A DNA stretch of 64,000 bases from Pratylenchus scribneri (taxonomy: Eukaryota > Nematoda > Chromadorea > Rhabditida > Pratylenchidae): positions 620,001 to 684,000 of the forward strand of contig JAQSEB010000048.1 of assembly GCA_030063045.1 (NCBI GenBank). The letters run 5' to 3'. The notes under the pieces were generated by a model. That model made no database searches. It was not told the DNA's origin and saw only the letters and a list, made by a program, of their open reading frames with translations. Every line of letters begins with the position of its first letter. Position 1 is the first letter of the stretch. Positions 1 through 12,215 of this stretch are shown here, piece by piece. A program made the position numbers and the translations under genes.

Positions 1-102
1 GAATTAAAACAGGCGGAATTATTCTAAGTTCGCCAGGCGGAATTAAAACAGTCGGAATTATTCTATGTTTGCCAGGCGGAATTTAAACAGGCGGAATTAT
101 TT
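1..102. repeat. 24-bp satellite array, right end
   Basis: Repeats of about 24 bp (GGCGGAATTATTCTAAGTTCGCCA type) alternating with the side unit GGCGGAATTAAAACA. The same junction into the higher-order block recurs near 15,395, 18,236 and 21,531, so the window opens inside a higher-order repeat. Confidence 0.9.
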
Positions 103-1870
103 TAAAAGAATCTGGAAAGGATATTATATTGCCCAATTTTTTCCAAAATGAAAATTGAGAGGAAATTCAATTTATTTTGTTATAATAAATTAATTCCTCA
201 TATTTTTTAAAATTATTTTTCCCACAATGTAAAATTTATTGTTCATCATCAATTCCGCCGATCTGCCAATGCCATTCTTCCCTTCACATGGACGCCATTA
301 TAAGAACGACAAATCAGAATGGGGAATCCGCATTTTTGGCAGGGTTTGGCCAAAAAGATTTGAATGGATTGAAGAAGAACATTGTTGAATTTAAAGTTTA
401 CTCTATTGAACATTAATAATGACAATGAATTGATGATGTCAATCCCACGAAAAGGGAGTTACATTTACAGTACTTCAATATTTCCCAAATAGAGGCATGA
501 ATAGAATGCGATAGAGAATAAATTCACCAACAAAAAGGCTGATTTTAGAATTTATCCCTTTCTAATCATGATCAATTTTTATTTAATCACTAAAAAATAT
601 CTCAGGTGTTTGAAGAAGATAACCATTCAATGGAATATGCGCAGTCGATTGTTGTAATAAAAATTTGAAATCATTTAATTCAACGTAGAAATCGAAGAAA
701 ATAGATGGCGAAAGGGAGGAGGAGGTGAAGGCGAATTCATCAGCGGAATTGGTTGAATTCAGAAGCTGAAAAACTTTCATGAAGACAATTAAAATAGGAT
801 TTGGAGAGGATGACATTGTTTAGAAATGGTCAAATTATTGAATAGGAAATGTAAATCTTTATAGAAAACACAATTTTATCAGACTGAAACACTAATATTT
901 TTTAAAAAACACAAAATAATCGAAATGAAACAAACAAATTTTTCCAAGTTTAAAGTTAAATAAATAATTCATTGCATCATAAATCATTTAAAATACTCTT
1001 TATATGGAGCACTAGATTAAAATAAATTCCAATATGCTCTTATAAAAATTTAATTTTTAAAATTTTTTCTAAATATTCTTATAATTCTTCCAAAAATATA
1101 TGATTTTCTCAATCATAGATCCTTTAATCTATCCATTTTGTCTTTAGAAAAATAAAAAGTTTTATTTGATGGCCACCCTTTCCCTTCAAATTGCCCATAG
1201 GAACATTCAGTACAGTAATCGAAAATTCATTATCTGCTGCTTTTAAAAAATTATACAAAATTATTTAATTAATTTTTGAAGAAAATTGCACATAATTTCA
1301 ACCGGAAACTTTTTGAGGACATATTTTACTTTTTTTTAGAATTGTATAAAATTGTAAAATTAAATTAGTCAATTTCAATTTTAATGGGTTTTTAATGTTT
1401 TTTGAGGCTAAAATAATTTTCTATCTTTCGAATAAATCGTAATTTCATTTTTGGAAAATTCAAATTCGTCATTTCTAAGAAGAAAAAAAAACATTTTTAA
1501 AAAGATTGGTTTAAACGCAAAATTGTAGAGGCTCTTTGGCATTTTAATTGGTATATCATTATTCAATAAAATAAATAGAAATAAATTTTTTTGTATTATT
1601 TATTAATTGTTTTTTTTGTGAGTTTCATCGTTGGATAGGCGGCATTCTCTTCATAAATTTGTTACTAAAATTATCGAAATTGGTTTCCAAGAAGAATTAT
1701 TTTAAACGGTCGGAAAAAAATACAAATCTTTAAACAAAATTTAACCGGAAATTACAAATTTAACAAAAATAGACCACTAAAAAAATAAAAGAAATGAGGT
1801 AACAGGTAATCAAATTCAAATGATTAAGGAATTGAAGAGAAAGCAAACAAGCAGCGAACATGATCGAAAA
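103..1870. repeat. Higher-order repeat block, copy 1
   Basis: This block starts at AAAAGAATCTGGAAAGG and recurs near 15,395, 18,236 and 21,531. It holds a GC-richer island at about 235-420 that is almost unchanged in all four copies. Two overlapping short frames are open there (269-388 and 288-416). The rest is AT-rich and includes a segment around 1,130-1,620 that also appears, diverged, near 5,750 and 12,300. A 77-codon minus-strand frame at 583-816 survives in copy 4 but is broken in copies 2 and 3, so I do not call it a gene. Confidence 0.85.
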
Positions 1871-1877
1871 ATTCTCT

Positions 1878-2278
1878 AGCGCCTCATTTTTGCGCCTCAT
1901 TTTTGCGCCTCATTTTTTGCGCCTCATTTTTGCGCCTCATTTTTGCGCCTCATTTTTTGCGCCTCATTTTTTGCGCCTCATTTTTGCGCCTCATTTTTGC
2001 GCCTCATTTTTGCGCCTCATTTTTGCGCCTCATTTTTGCGCCTCATTTTTTGCGCCTCATTTTTGCTGCCTCATTTTTTGCGCCTCATTATTGCGCCTCA
2101 TTTTTGCGCCTGATTTTTGTGCCTCATTTTTGCGCCTCATTTTTTGCGCCTCATTATTGCGCCTCTCATTTTTTGCGCCTCATTTTTGCGCCACATTTTT
2201 GCGCCTCATTTTTGCGCCTCATTTTTGCGCCTCATTTTTGCGCCTCATTTTTGCGCCTCATTTTTGCGCCTCATTTTT
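1878..2278. repeat. 13-bp minisatellite (GCGCCTCATTTTT)
   Basis: About 30 tandem copies of GCGCCTCATTTTT with an occasional extra T. The reverse complement, AAAAATGAGGCGC, differs by about one base from AAAAATGAGGCAG, the unit of the large array at 7,284-10,414. The two arrays look like one family in opposite orientations. The 144- and 145-residue frames through it are products of the repeat. Confidence 0.95.
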
Positions 2279-2470
2279 TCCTAGTTTTTTCTGATAAATT
2301 TTTTAAAATTTTTTCTAATCTATATTTCTTAATTTTTTAAATATAAAATTTTTTGTCTATTAAAATAATTTTTAAAGCTGCTTGATGTATGCAAGAATCA
2401 GTCGTGATTGAGTAATCCTATTTGAAAATGAGTACAAAAAAATTTTTTACCGGAATAAATTTTTTCCGGT

Positions 2471-4440
2471 TTTAATTCCGCCTAGCGAACTTAGAATAAT
2501 TCCGCCTGGCGAACTTAGAATAATTCCGCCTATTTTAATTCCGCCTGGTTAATTTAGAATAATTCCGCCTATTTTAATTCCGCCTGGTTAATTTAGAATA
2601 ATTCCGCCTATTTTAATTCCGCCTGGTTATTTTAGAATAATTCCGCCCGGCGAACACAGAATAATTCCGCCTGGCGAACACAGAATAATTCCGCCTGGTG
2701 AACTTAGAATAATTCCGCCTGGCGAACACAGAATAATTCCGCCTGGTGAACTTAGAATAATTCCGCCTGGCGAACACAGAATAATTCCGCCTGGTGAACT
2801 TAGAATAATTCCGCCTGGTGAACTTAGAATAATACCGCCTGGCGAACTTAGAATAATTCCGCCTATTTTAATTCCGCCTGGTTAATTTAGAATAATTCCG
2901 CCTATTTTAATTCCGCCTGGTTAATTTAGAATAATTCCGCCCGGCGAACACAGAATAATTCCGCCTGGCGAACACAGAATAATTCCGCCTGGTGAACTTA
3001 GAATAATTCCGCCTGGCGAACACAGAATAATTCCGCCTGGTGAACTTATTAGAATAATTCCGCCTGGCGAACACAGAATAATTCCGCCTGGTGAACTTAG
3101 AATAATTCCGCCTGGTGAACTTAGAATAATTCCGCCTGGCGAACTTAGAATAATTCCGCCTATTTTAATTCCGCCTGGTTAATTTAGAATAATTCCGCCT
3201 ATTTTAATTCCGCCTGGTTAATTTAGAATAATTCCGCCCGGCGAACACAGAATAATTCCGCCTGGCGAACACAGAATAATTCCGCCTGGTGAACTTAGAA
3301 TAATTCCGCCTGGCGAACACAGAATAATTCCGCCTGGTGAACTTAGAATAATTCCGCCTGGCGAACACAGAATAATTCCGCCTGGTGAACTTAGAATAAT
3401 TCCGCCTGGCGAACACAGAATAATTCCGCCTGGTGAACTTAGAATAATTCCGCCTGGTGAACTTAGAATAATTCCGCCTATTTTAATTCCGCCTGGTTAA
3501 TTTAGAATAATTCCGCCCGGCGAACACAGAATAATTCCGCCTGGCGAACACAGAATAATTCCGCCTGGTGAACTTAGAATAATTCCGCCTATTTTAATTC
3601 CGCCTGGTTAATTTAGAATAATTCCGCCCGGCGAACACAGAATAATTCCGCCTGGCGAACACAGAATAATTCCGCCTGGTGAACTTAGAATAATTCCGCC
3701 TGGCGAACACAGAATAATTCCGCCTGGTGAACTTAGAATAATTCCGCCTGGCGAACACAGAATAATTCCGCCTGGTGAACTTAGAATAATTCCGCCTGGT
3801 GAACTTAGAATAATTCCGCCTGGTGAACTTAGAATAATTCCGCCTGGCGAACTTAGAATAATTCCGCCTGACGAACTTAAAATAATTCCGCCTGGCGAGA
3901 ATAATTCCCCCTGTTTTAATTCCGCCTGGCGAACTTAGAATAATTCCGCCTGGCGAACATAGAATAATTCCGCCTGGCGAGAATAATTTCGCCTGTTTTA
4001 ATTCCGCCTGGCGAACTTAGAATAATTCCGCCTATTTTAATTCCGCCTGGCGAAGTTAGAATAATTCCGCCTGTTTTAATTCCGCCTGGCGAGCTTAGAA
4101 TAATTTCGCCTGTTTTAATCCCGCTTGGCGAACTTAGAATAATTCCGCCTGGCGAACTTAGAATAATTCCGCCTATTTTAATTCCGCCTGGCGAAGTTAG
4201 AATAATTCCGCCTGTTTTAATTCCGCCTGGCGAACTTAGAATAATTCCGCCTATTTTAATTCCGCCTGGCGAGCTTAGAATAATTTCGCCTGTTTTAATT
4301 CCGCTTGGCGAACTTAGAATAATTCCGCCTGGCGAACTTAGAATAATTCCGCCTGTTTTAATTCCGCCTGGCGAGCTTAGAATAATTCCGCCTGTTTTAA
4401 TTCCGCCTGGCGAACTTAGAATAATTCCGCCTGTTTTAAT
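2471..4440. repeat. 24-bp/15-bp composite satellite array
   Basis: About 2 kb of the 24-bp unit TTCCGCCTGGCGAACTTAGAATAA and variants (CACAGAAT, GGTGAAC, GGTTAATT), interspersed with the 15-bp unit TTCCGCCTATTTTAA. Variants recur in blocks (for example near 2,640-2,860, 2,940-3,140 and 3,235-3,480), which shows multi-unit amplification. A 70-codon minus-strand frame inside it is repeat-derived. Confidence 0.95.
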
Positions 4441-4838
4441 TTCAAGGAGCCATGCATTTAGTTTATGTTAAATATGTCATAAAACCTTTTAAAGTCTAAG
4501 AATTAATTATTATATTTAAATGTTTTTAATATATAAATATATAATAATTTTATTCTTCGAATATCAAAAAATATGATATTTTTGCGGAATGGACAAATGA
4601 AGAATGAAAGAATTTGACAATAAGAAATATTGTATTGATGGATGGGAATGAAGTAATATTGTATGCCTGGGAGCAAAATCAAAAACATAGAATGTTAGAA
4701 TTTGGGCTTTCTAATAGCGTGAGCAGAAAAAATTCAGGAAATTGATGCGAAATAATAAATTAACCTTAAAAATTATTAAATTTACCCACAACGCAATTGT
4801 GGTCAAAAAATTTAGCCAAAGAAATGTTTGGGTTTAGC
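4441..4838. other. AT-rich spacer, no gene seen
   Basis: Plain AT-rich sequence between two satellites. I see no convincing exon, RNA gene or repeat here. Confidence 0.5.
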
Positions 4839-5340
4839 TTCCGGAAAGAATTGTGTTTCACTCCAATTAATTTGTATTTTTGATTAAATTTGTATTTTCG
4901 GAAAGAATTGTGTTTCACTCCAATTAATTTGTATTTTTGATTAAATTTGTGTTTTCCGGAAAGAATTGTGTTTCACTCCAATTAATTTGTATTTTTGATT
5001 AAATTTGTATTTTCGGAAAGAATTGTGTTTCACTCCAATTAATTTGTATTTTTGATTAAATTTGTGTTTTCCGGAAAGAATTGTGTTTCACTCCAATTAA
5101 TTTGTATTTTTGATTAAATTTGTATTTTCCGGAAAGAATTGTGTTTCACTCCAATTAATTTGTATTTTTGATTAAATTTGTATTTTCCGGAAAGAATTGT
5201 GTTTCACTCCAATTAATTTGTATTTTTGATTAAATTTGTGTTTTCCGGAAAGAATCTAACCGGAAACAATTTAATTAAAAAACTTTCCGGAAAGAATCTA
5301 ACCGGAAACAATTTAATTAAAACTTTCGGAAAATTATTAA
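4839..5340. repeat. 58-bp satellite array
   Basis: About seven tandem copies of a 57-58-bp unit containing CCGGAAAGAATTGTGTTTCA and a TTTTTGATTAAATTTG run. At the right edge it degrades into a shorter CCGGAAAGAATCTAACCGG variant. A lone degraded unit appears again near 6,835-6,900. Confidence 0.9.
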
Positions 5341-7283
5341 TTAATTAAATTGAACATATGCCCCATCTCTTTCCCCTTATCTCAATAAATTTTTTGTAAA
5401 ATGCAAATTTCCGAAGAAGCATTTGTGGCAAATATTTTAAATCTTTTGAATAAAGATTTGATTCAAGATATGTCATTTTTCTAAAATACTTAAAAACTAA
5501 TTTAATTAAAATTCTTCAAATATTTACTACAAAATATTGGGTCTTTTAAAAATTTATTAAATTTTCTTGGGAAATATTTTACTAGAAAAAAAAAAACATT
5601 GAATTTGCAGATAATTTTTTGCGTCCAAATAATTTTTGAGGCCATATAAACATGGTCATGATAATGTTAAGGCTTAAAAATCATGTATATAATTATATGA
5701 GGATTCAGTTAACAAGCTTGAAGAATAGGTATATATCTAATTTTCTCAATCATAAATCCTTCATTCTATCCATTTTGTCTTTGGAAAATTAAAAAGATTT
5801 ATTTGATGGCCACCCTTTCCCTTCAAATTGCCCAGAGGTAGATTCAGTACAGTAATCGAAAATTCATTATCTGCTGCTTTTAAAAAATTATACAAAATTA
5901 TTTAATTAATTTTTGAAGAAAATTGCACATAATTTCAACCGGAAACTTTTTGAGGACATATTTTACTTTTTTTTAGAATTGTATAAAATTGTAAAATTAA
6001 ATTAGTCAATTTCAATTTTATTGGGTTTTTTAATGTTTTTTGATGCTAAAAATAATTTCCTATCTTTCGAGTAGATCGTAATTTCATTTTTGGCAAATTC
6101 AAATTCGTCATGTCTAAGAAGAAGCAAAAAAAACATTTATAAAAAGATAGATTTAAACCCAAAATTGTAGAACTCTTTGGCATTTTAAATGGTATATGTA
6201 TCATCATTATTCAATAAAATAAATAGAAATAATTTTTTTTTGTATTATTTATTAATTGTTTTTTTTTTGTGAGTTTCGTTGTCCAACTTTTATGACCACA
6301 AAAATTGCCAATTCTTCGACATAAAATTTTTGTGAAATTTTTTGATGCAAAAATCAGCCATTTTTGCTGGCCAATTAAAATAGACCAATTTTTATTATTA
6401 AAATATGGTTAATTAAAAAGGAGCTCCTATTGCCGAGCCAACCTTCCGCAGTTTTTTTTATAATTCATCAAAGATTAAATCGTTTTTAATGATTTTAATA
6501 AAAAATTAAAGAACATATTTTAAGCTAAATAATAATACAAATTTTATTTATAAGAAATCAAAATTGATTTAATTATGACCAAAAATCAATCTAAACAATT
6601 TTACTTTGGACAATTATTTTTTGGACGCAAATTTATTGATATTGATTCCAATTCCAATCCATTTTAAATAAATTTTTATATCATTGGATAGGCGGCATTC
6701 TCTTCTTAAATTTGTTACTAATTTTAACTTGATGTATGAAAGAACAGTGGTGACGGGTGATTGAGTAAACCTATTTGAAAATCAGCACAAAAAATTTTAA
6801 CAGAATTAATTCTTTCCGGTTTTAATTCCGCCTGGATTAAATTTGTGTTTTCCGGAATAAATTGTGTTTCATTCTAAATAATTTGTATTTTTGGTTAAAA
6901 AATTTGGCCAAAGAAATATTTGGATTTAGCTTTAAGCAGTCTTATGCTATAATTGACTTTTATCTGCTAAATTTTGCCATATTTTATGGCTTGAAAATGT
7001 CGTAATTTTTCGACATCAATTTGTTGCAAAATAAATAAATTTTAACTAAAAACACAAAATGTTTTTAAACAAACTCAAACATAAAATGTTTTTTAATATT
7101 TAATTAATTGAAAAAAAAACTATCAAATTATATACAATAAAAACAAATATTTCTAATTTATTGAATAAAAAAAATAAAAAAGGCCAAACCCAATTGACAT
7201 CATACTAGAATTTATTTCCCTGATAATTTTTGAAATTTTTATTCGTCAGAATAAAATTTTTCTTAGAAAAAAATAAAAGAAGA
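5341..7283. repeat. Diverged copy of higher-order block
   Basis: The stretch 5,740-6,290 is a diverged copy of 1,100-1,620. The stretch 6,280-6,480 (GGAGCTCCTATTGCCGAGCC and flanks) also occurs near 12,830, 16,860, 19,690 and 20,220. The remainder is AT-rich filler with no supportable gene. Confidence 0.75.
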
Positions 7284-10200
7284 AAAATGTGGCAGAAAAT
7301 GTGGCAGAAAAATTAGGCAGAAAAATTAGGCAGAAAAATTAGGCAGAAAAATTAGGCAGAAAAATTAGGCAGAAAAATTAGGCAGAAAAATTAGGCAGAA
7401 AAATGAGGCAGAAAATTAGGCAGAAAACTAGGCAGAAAAATTAGGCAGAAAATTAGGCAGAAAAATTAGGCAGAAAAATTAGGCAGAAAAATGAGGCAGA
7501 AAAATTAGGCAGAAAACTAGGCAGAAAAATTAGGCAGAAAATTAGGCAGAAAATTAGGCAGAAAAATGAGGCAGAAAATTAGGCAGAAAAATGAGGCAGA
7601 AAATTAGGCAGAAAAATGAGGCAGAAAAATGAGGCAGAAAAATGAGGCAGAAAATTAGGCAGAAAAATGAGGCAGAAAATTAGGCAGAAAATTAGGCAGA
7701 AAAATTAGGCAGAAAAATGAGGCAGAAAAATTAGGCAGAAAACTAGGCAGAAAATTAGGCAGAAAATTAGGCAGAAAATTAGGCAGAAAACTAGGCAGAA
7801 AAATTAGGCAGAAAATTAGGCAGAAAAATTAGGCAGAAAAATTAGGCAGAAAAATGAGGCAGAAAAATTAGGCAGAAAAATTAGGCAGAAAATTAGGCAG
7901 AAAACTAGGCAGAAAAATTAGGCAGAAAAATTAGGCAGAAAACTAGGCAGAAAAATTAGGCAGAAAATTAGGCAGAAAATTAGGCAGAAAAATGAGGCAG
8001 AAAATTAGGCAGAAAACTAGGCAGAAAAATTAGGCAGAAAATTAGGCAGAAAATTAGGCAGAAAAATGAGGCAGAAAATTAGGCAGAAAAATGAGGCAGA
8101 AAATTAGGCAGAAAATTAGGCAGAAAAATGAGGCAGAAAATTAGGCAGAAAATTAGGCAGAAAAATGAGGCAGAAAATTAGGCAGAAAACTAGGCAGAAA
8201 AATTAGGCAGAAAACTAGGCAGAAAACTAGGCAGAAAAATTAGACAGAAAAATTAGGCAGAAAACTAGGCAGAAAAATAGGCAGAAAACTAGGCAGAAAA
8301 ATTAGGCAGAAAAATGAGGCAGAAAAATAGGCAGAAAACTAGGCAGAAAATTAGGCAGAAAAATGAGGCAGAAAAATAGGCAGAAAAATGAGGCAGAAAA
8401 ATAGGCAGAAAACTAGGCAGAAAATTAGGCAGAAAAATGAGGCAGAAAAATAGGCAGAAAAATGAGGCAGAAAAATAGGCAGAAAACTAGGCAGAAAAAT
8501 TAGGCAGAAAAATTAGGCAGAAAATTAGGCAGAAAAATGAGGCAGAAAATTAGGCAGAAAAATGAGGCAGAAAATTAGGCAGAAAATTAGGCAGAAAAAT
8601 GAGGCAGAAAATTAGGCAGAAAAATGAGGCAGAAAATTAGGCAGAAAAATGAGGCAGAAAAATAGGCAGAAAACTAGGCAGAAAAATTAGGCAGAAAAAT
8701 TAGGCAGAAAATTAGGCAGAAAAATGAGGCAGAAAAATTAGGCAGAAAAATTAGGCAGAAAATTAGGCAGAAAACTAGGCAGAAAAATTAGGCAGAAAAA
8801 TTAGGCAGAAAACTAGGCAGAAAAATGAGGCAGAAAAATTAGGCAGAAAAATTAGGCAGAAAATTAGGCAGAAAACTAGGCAGAAAAATTAGGCAGAAAA
8901 ATTAGGCAGAAAATTAGGCAGAAAAATGAGGCAGAAAATTAGGCAGAAAACTAGGCAGAAAAATTAGGCAGAAAATTAGGCAGAAAATTAGGCAGAAAAT
9001 TAGGCAGAAAAATGAGGCAGAAAAATGAGGCAGAAAATTAGGCAGAAAACTAGGCAGAAAAATTAGGCAGAAAATTAGGCAGAAAAATGAGGCAGAAAAT
9101 TAGGCAGAAAATTAGGCAGAAAAATGAGGCAGAAAATTAGGCAGAAAATTAGGCAGAAAATTAGGCAGCAAAATGAGGCAGAAAACTAGGCAGAAAAATT
9201 AGGCAGAAAATTAGGCAGAAAAATTAGGCAGAAAAATGAGGCAGAAAAATTAGGCAGAAAACTAGGCAGAAAAATTAGGCAGAAAATTAGGCAGAAAATT
9301 AGGCAGAAAAATGAGGCAGAAAATTAGGCAGAAAAATGAGGCAGAAAATTAGGCAGAAAATTAGGCAGAAAAATGAGGCAGAAAATTAGGCAGAAAATTA
9401 GGCAGAAAAATGAGGCAGAAAATTAGGCAGAAAACTAGGCAGAAAAATTAGGCAGAAAACTAGGCAGAAAACTAGGCAGAAAAATTAGACAGAAAAATTA
9501 GGCAGAAAACTAGGCAGAAAACTAGGCAGAAAAATAGGCAGAAAACTAGGCAGAAAAATTAGGCAGAAAAATGAGGCAGAAAAATAGGCAGAAAACTAGG
9601 CAGAAAATTAGGCAGAAAAATGAGGCAGAAAAATAGGCAGAAAAATGAGGCAGAAAAATAGGCAGAAAACTAGGCAGAAAATTAGGCAGAAAAATGAGGC
9701 AGAAAAATAGGCAGAAAAATGAGGCAGAAAAATAGGCAGAAAACTAGGCAGAAAAATTAGGCAGAAAAATTAGGCAGAAAATTAGGCAGAAAAATGAGGC
9801 AGAAAATTAGGCAGAAAAATGAGGCAGAAAATTAGGCAGAAAAATGAGGCAGAAAAATAGGCAGAAAAATGAGGCAGAAAATTAGGCAGAAAAATGAGGC
9901 AGAAAATTAGGCAGAAAAATAGGCAGAAAAATGAGGCAGAAAATTAGGCAGAAAAATTAGGCGGAAAAATTAGGCAGAAAATTAGGCAGAAAAATGAGGC
10001 AGAAAAATTAGGCAGAAAAATTAGGCAGAAAATTAGGCAGAAAACTAGGCAGAAAAATGAGGCAGAAAACTAGGCAGAAAAATGAGGCAGAAAAATTAGG
10101 CAGAAAAATTAGGCAGAAAATTAGGCAGAAAAATTAGGCAGAAAAATTAGGCAGAAAATTAGGCAGAAAAATGAGGCAGAAAAATGAGGCAGAAAAATTA

Positions 10201-10414
10201 GGCAGAAAAATTAGGCAGAAAATTAGGCAGAAAACTAGGCAGAAAAATTAGGCAGAAAAATTAGGCAGAAAATTAGGCAGAAAATTAGGCAGAAAAATGA
10301 GGCAGAAAAATTAGGCAGAAAAATTAGGCAGAAAAATGAGGCAGAAAAATGAGGCAGAAAATTAGGCAGAAAAATAGGCAGAAAATTAGGCAGAAAATTA
10401 GGCAGAAAAATGAG
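7284..10414. repeat. 12-14-bp minisatellite (AGGCAGAAAAATT), 3.1 kb
   Basis: More than 200 tandem units of AGGCAGAAAAATT, AGGCAGAAAAATG, AGGCAGAAAATT, AGGCAGAAAACT and AGGCAGAAAAAT. The order of variants repeats over hundreds of bases: the stretch near 8,030-8,470 recurs near 9,290-9,740. This indicates amplification by multi-unit duplication as well as single-unit slippage. Confidence 0.97.
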
Positions 10415-10696
10415 GTTACGCCTGGCGAACTTAGAATAATTCCGCCTGGCGAATAATTCCGCCTGGCGAACTTAGAATAATTCCGCCTGGCGAACTTAGA
10501 ATAATTCCGCCTGGCGAACTTGGAATAATTCCGCCTGGCGAACTTAGAATAATTCCGCCTGACGAAACTTAGAATAATTCCGCCTGTTTTAATTCCGCCT
10601 GGCGAACTTAGAATAATTCCGCCTGTTTTAATTCCGCCTGGCGAACTTAGAATAATTCCGCCTGGCGAACTTAGAATAATTCCGCCTGGCGAACTT
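10415..10696. repeat. 24-bp satellite array, short
   Basis: About ten units of the TTCCGCCTGGCGAACTTAGAATAA family, joined directly to the preceding minisatellite at AATGAGGTTACGCCTGG. The 128-codon minus-strand frame here is repeat-derived. Confidence 0.92.
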
Positions 10697-11675
10697 TGAT
10701 TCCAATCCAATTTAAATAAATTTATATATTATTGGATAGGCGGCATTCTCTTCTTAAATTTGTTACTAAAATTATCGAAATTGGTTTCCATGAAGAATTA
10801 TTTTAAACGGTCGGAAGAAAAATACAAATCTTTAAACAAAATTTAACCGGAAAATAAAATTTAACAAAATAGACCCACTAGAAAAAGTAAAAATAATTTT
10901 ATAAAACTACAATGTACCAAAAAATATAGGAAATGACAAATGAGGTATTCAAATGATGAACCCATAAGGCAAAAATACCCTAAAATGAGGGAAGGGGCAA
11001 AAATACCAGGGAAGAGGCAAAAATAACTTAAAGCAATTGCTCAAAGTGGATAAAATATTTTCCAATTAATATTTGGAACATGGAGCAAATGTTGAAACAC
11101 CGATCTGTTTTTTTGGTTCTAGGAAATTGCACAAAATATTTTAAAGAAAAATTATATAAAATTATTTAATAAATTTTTAAAGAATATTGCACATAATTTC
11201 AAAATAATCTTCAAGTAGATAACCGAAAAGTATCATTAATTTTAATTCTTCATTTTAGGCAAAATTTTAAAAAGTAATTAAAAAATATATTTTAATTCGC
11301 TGATTCAAAAGTGATAATGGCTGATTGATTGGGATATTCCATGGGAAATGTAGAGGAATGATAGTTTTAAAATGGAATAATATAAAGTGAATTTCAAGAA
11401 AATTGCACAAATATTGGTTGAATGATTTTTTGATTTGGAGGAGAATATCTGGATAAAGTATGAGGAGAATGAATAATGAATATCCGAAAGAGGTCAAAGA
11501 GATCAAGGGATTAAAAATTAAATTTGATCATCCAAAAATATAGTTTTCCCTGAAATTAGGGGGTATTTTGCTTCTTTTTTTTACCTAATAAGATATCTAA
11601 AATATGTTAGAATATATTTCCCTAATAATTTTTGGAATTTTTATCCTTCGAAATAAAATTTTTCTAAGAAAAAAA
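10697..11675. other. Repeat-block remnant and AT-rich spacer
   Basis: Bases 10,715-10,870 match the GGATAGGCGGCATTCTCTTC segment also found near 1,635, 6,690 and, inverted, 22,990-23,090. The rest is AT-rich with no supportable gene. Confidence 0.6.
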
Positions 11676-12215
11676 AAGTTCAGCGAACGGTTTAATTATT
11701 TTTTGAAATTTTTTGAAATTTCTAAATTATTTTTTCTTCCCTATTGCTAAAATATCTAAAAATATGTTAGAATTTATTTTTCTAATAATTTTTGAAATTT
11801 TTATCCTTGGAAATAAAATTTTTCTTAGAAAAAAGGAAAAACCGTTCAGTGAACGGTTTAATTATTTTATGAAATTTTTTTGAAATTTCTAAATTATTTT
11901 TTCTTCCCTATTGCTAAAATATCTAAAAATATGTTAGAATTTATTTTTCTAATAATTTTTGAAATTTTTATCCTTGGAAATAAAATTTTTCTTAGAAAAA
12001 AGGAAAAACCGTTCAGTGAACGGTTTAATTATTTTATGAAATTTTTTTGAAATTTCTAAATTATTTTTTCTTCCCTATTGCTAAAATATCTAAAAATATG
12101 TTAGAATTTATTTTTCTAATAATTTTTGAAATTTTTATCCATAAAAATAAAATTTTTCTAGGAAAAAAAGAAAAACCGTTCAGTGAACGGTTTAATTATT
12201 TTTTGAAATTTTTTT
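11676..12215. repeat. 167-bp satellite with 17-bp palindrome
   Basis: Three to four tandem units. The perfect palindrome ACCGTTCAGTGAACGGT begins at 11,841, 12,008 and 12,175, an exact 167-bp period. A first degraded unit starts near 11,676 with CAGCGAACGG. Single units with the CAGCG variant occur at about 17,113 and 20,468 inside higher-order copies 2 and 3. The period is close to a nucleosome-plus-linker length. Confidence 0.9.

Noticed and set aside
583..816. 77-codon minus-strand frame, repeated at 22,014-22,247
   Set aside because: It is identical only because the two blocks are near-identical copies; in copies 2 and 3 the frame is broken by deletions, and there is no domain or splice context.
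1860..2340. Two overlapping 144-145-codon plus-strand frames
   Set aside because: They read through a 13-bp minisatellite in shifting registers; the repeated RLIFAPHFCAS pattern is a product of the repeat.
2471..4440. CRISPR-like appearance of the regular repeats
   Set aside because: There are no unique spacers; the units are contiguous and variant units recur in blocks, and the genome is eukaryotic.
11841..12191. ACCGTTCAGTGAACGGT as a transcription-factor operator
   Set aside because: It occurs once per 167-bp satellite unit with no adjacent gene, so a satellite property is more likely.
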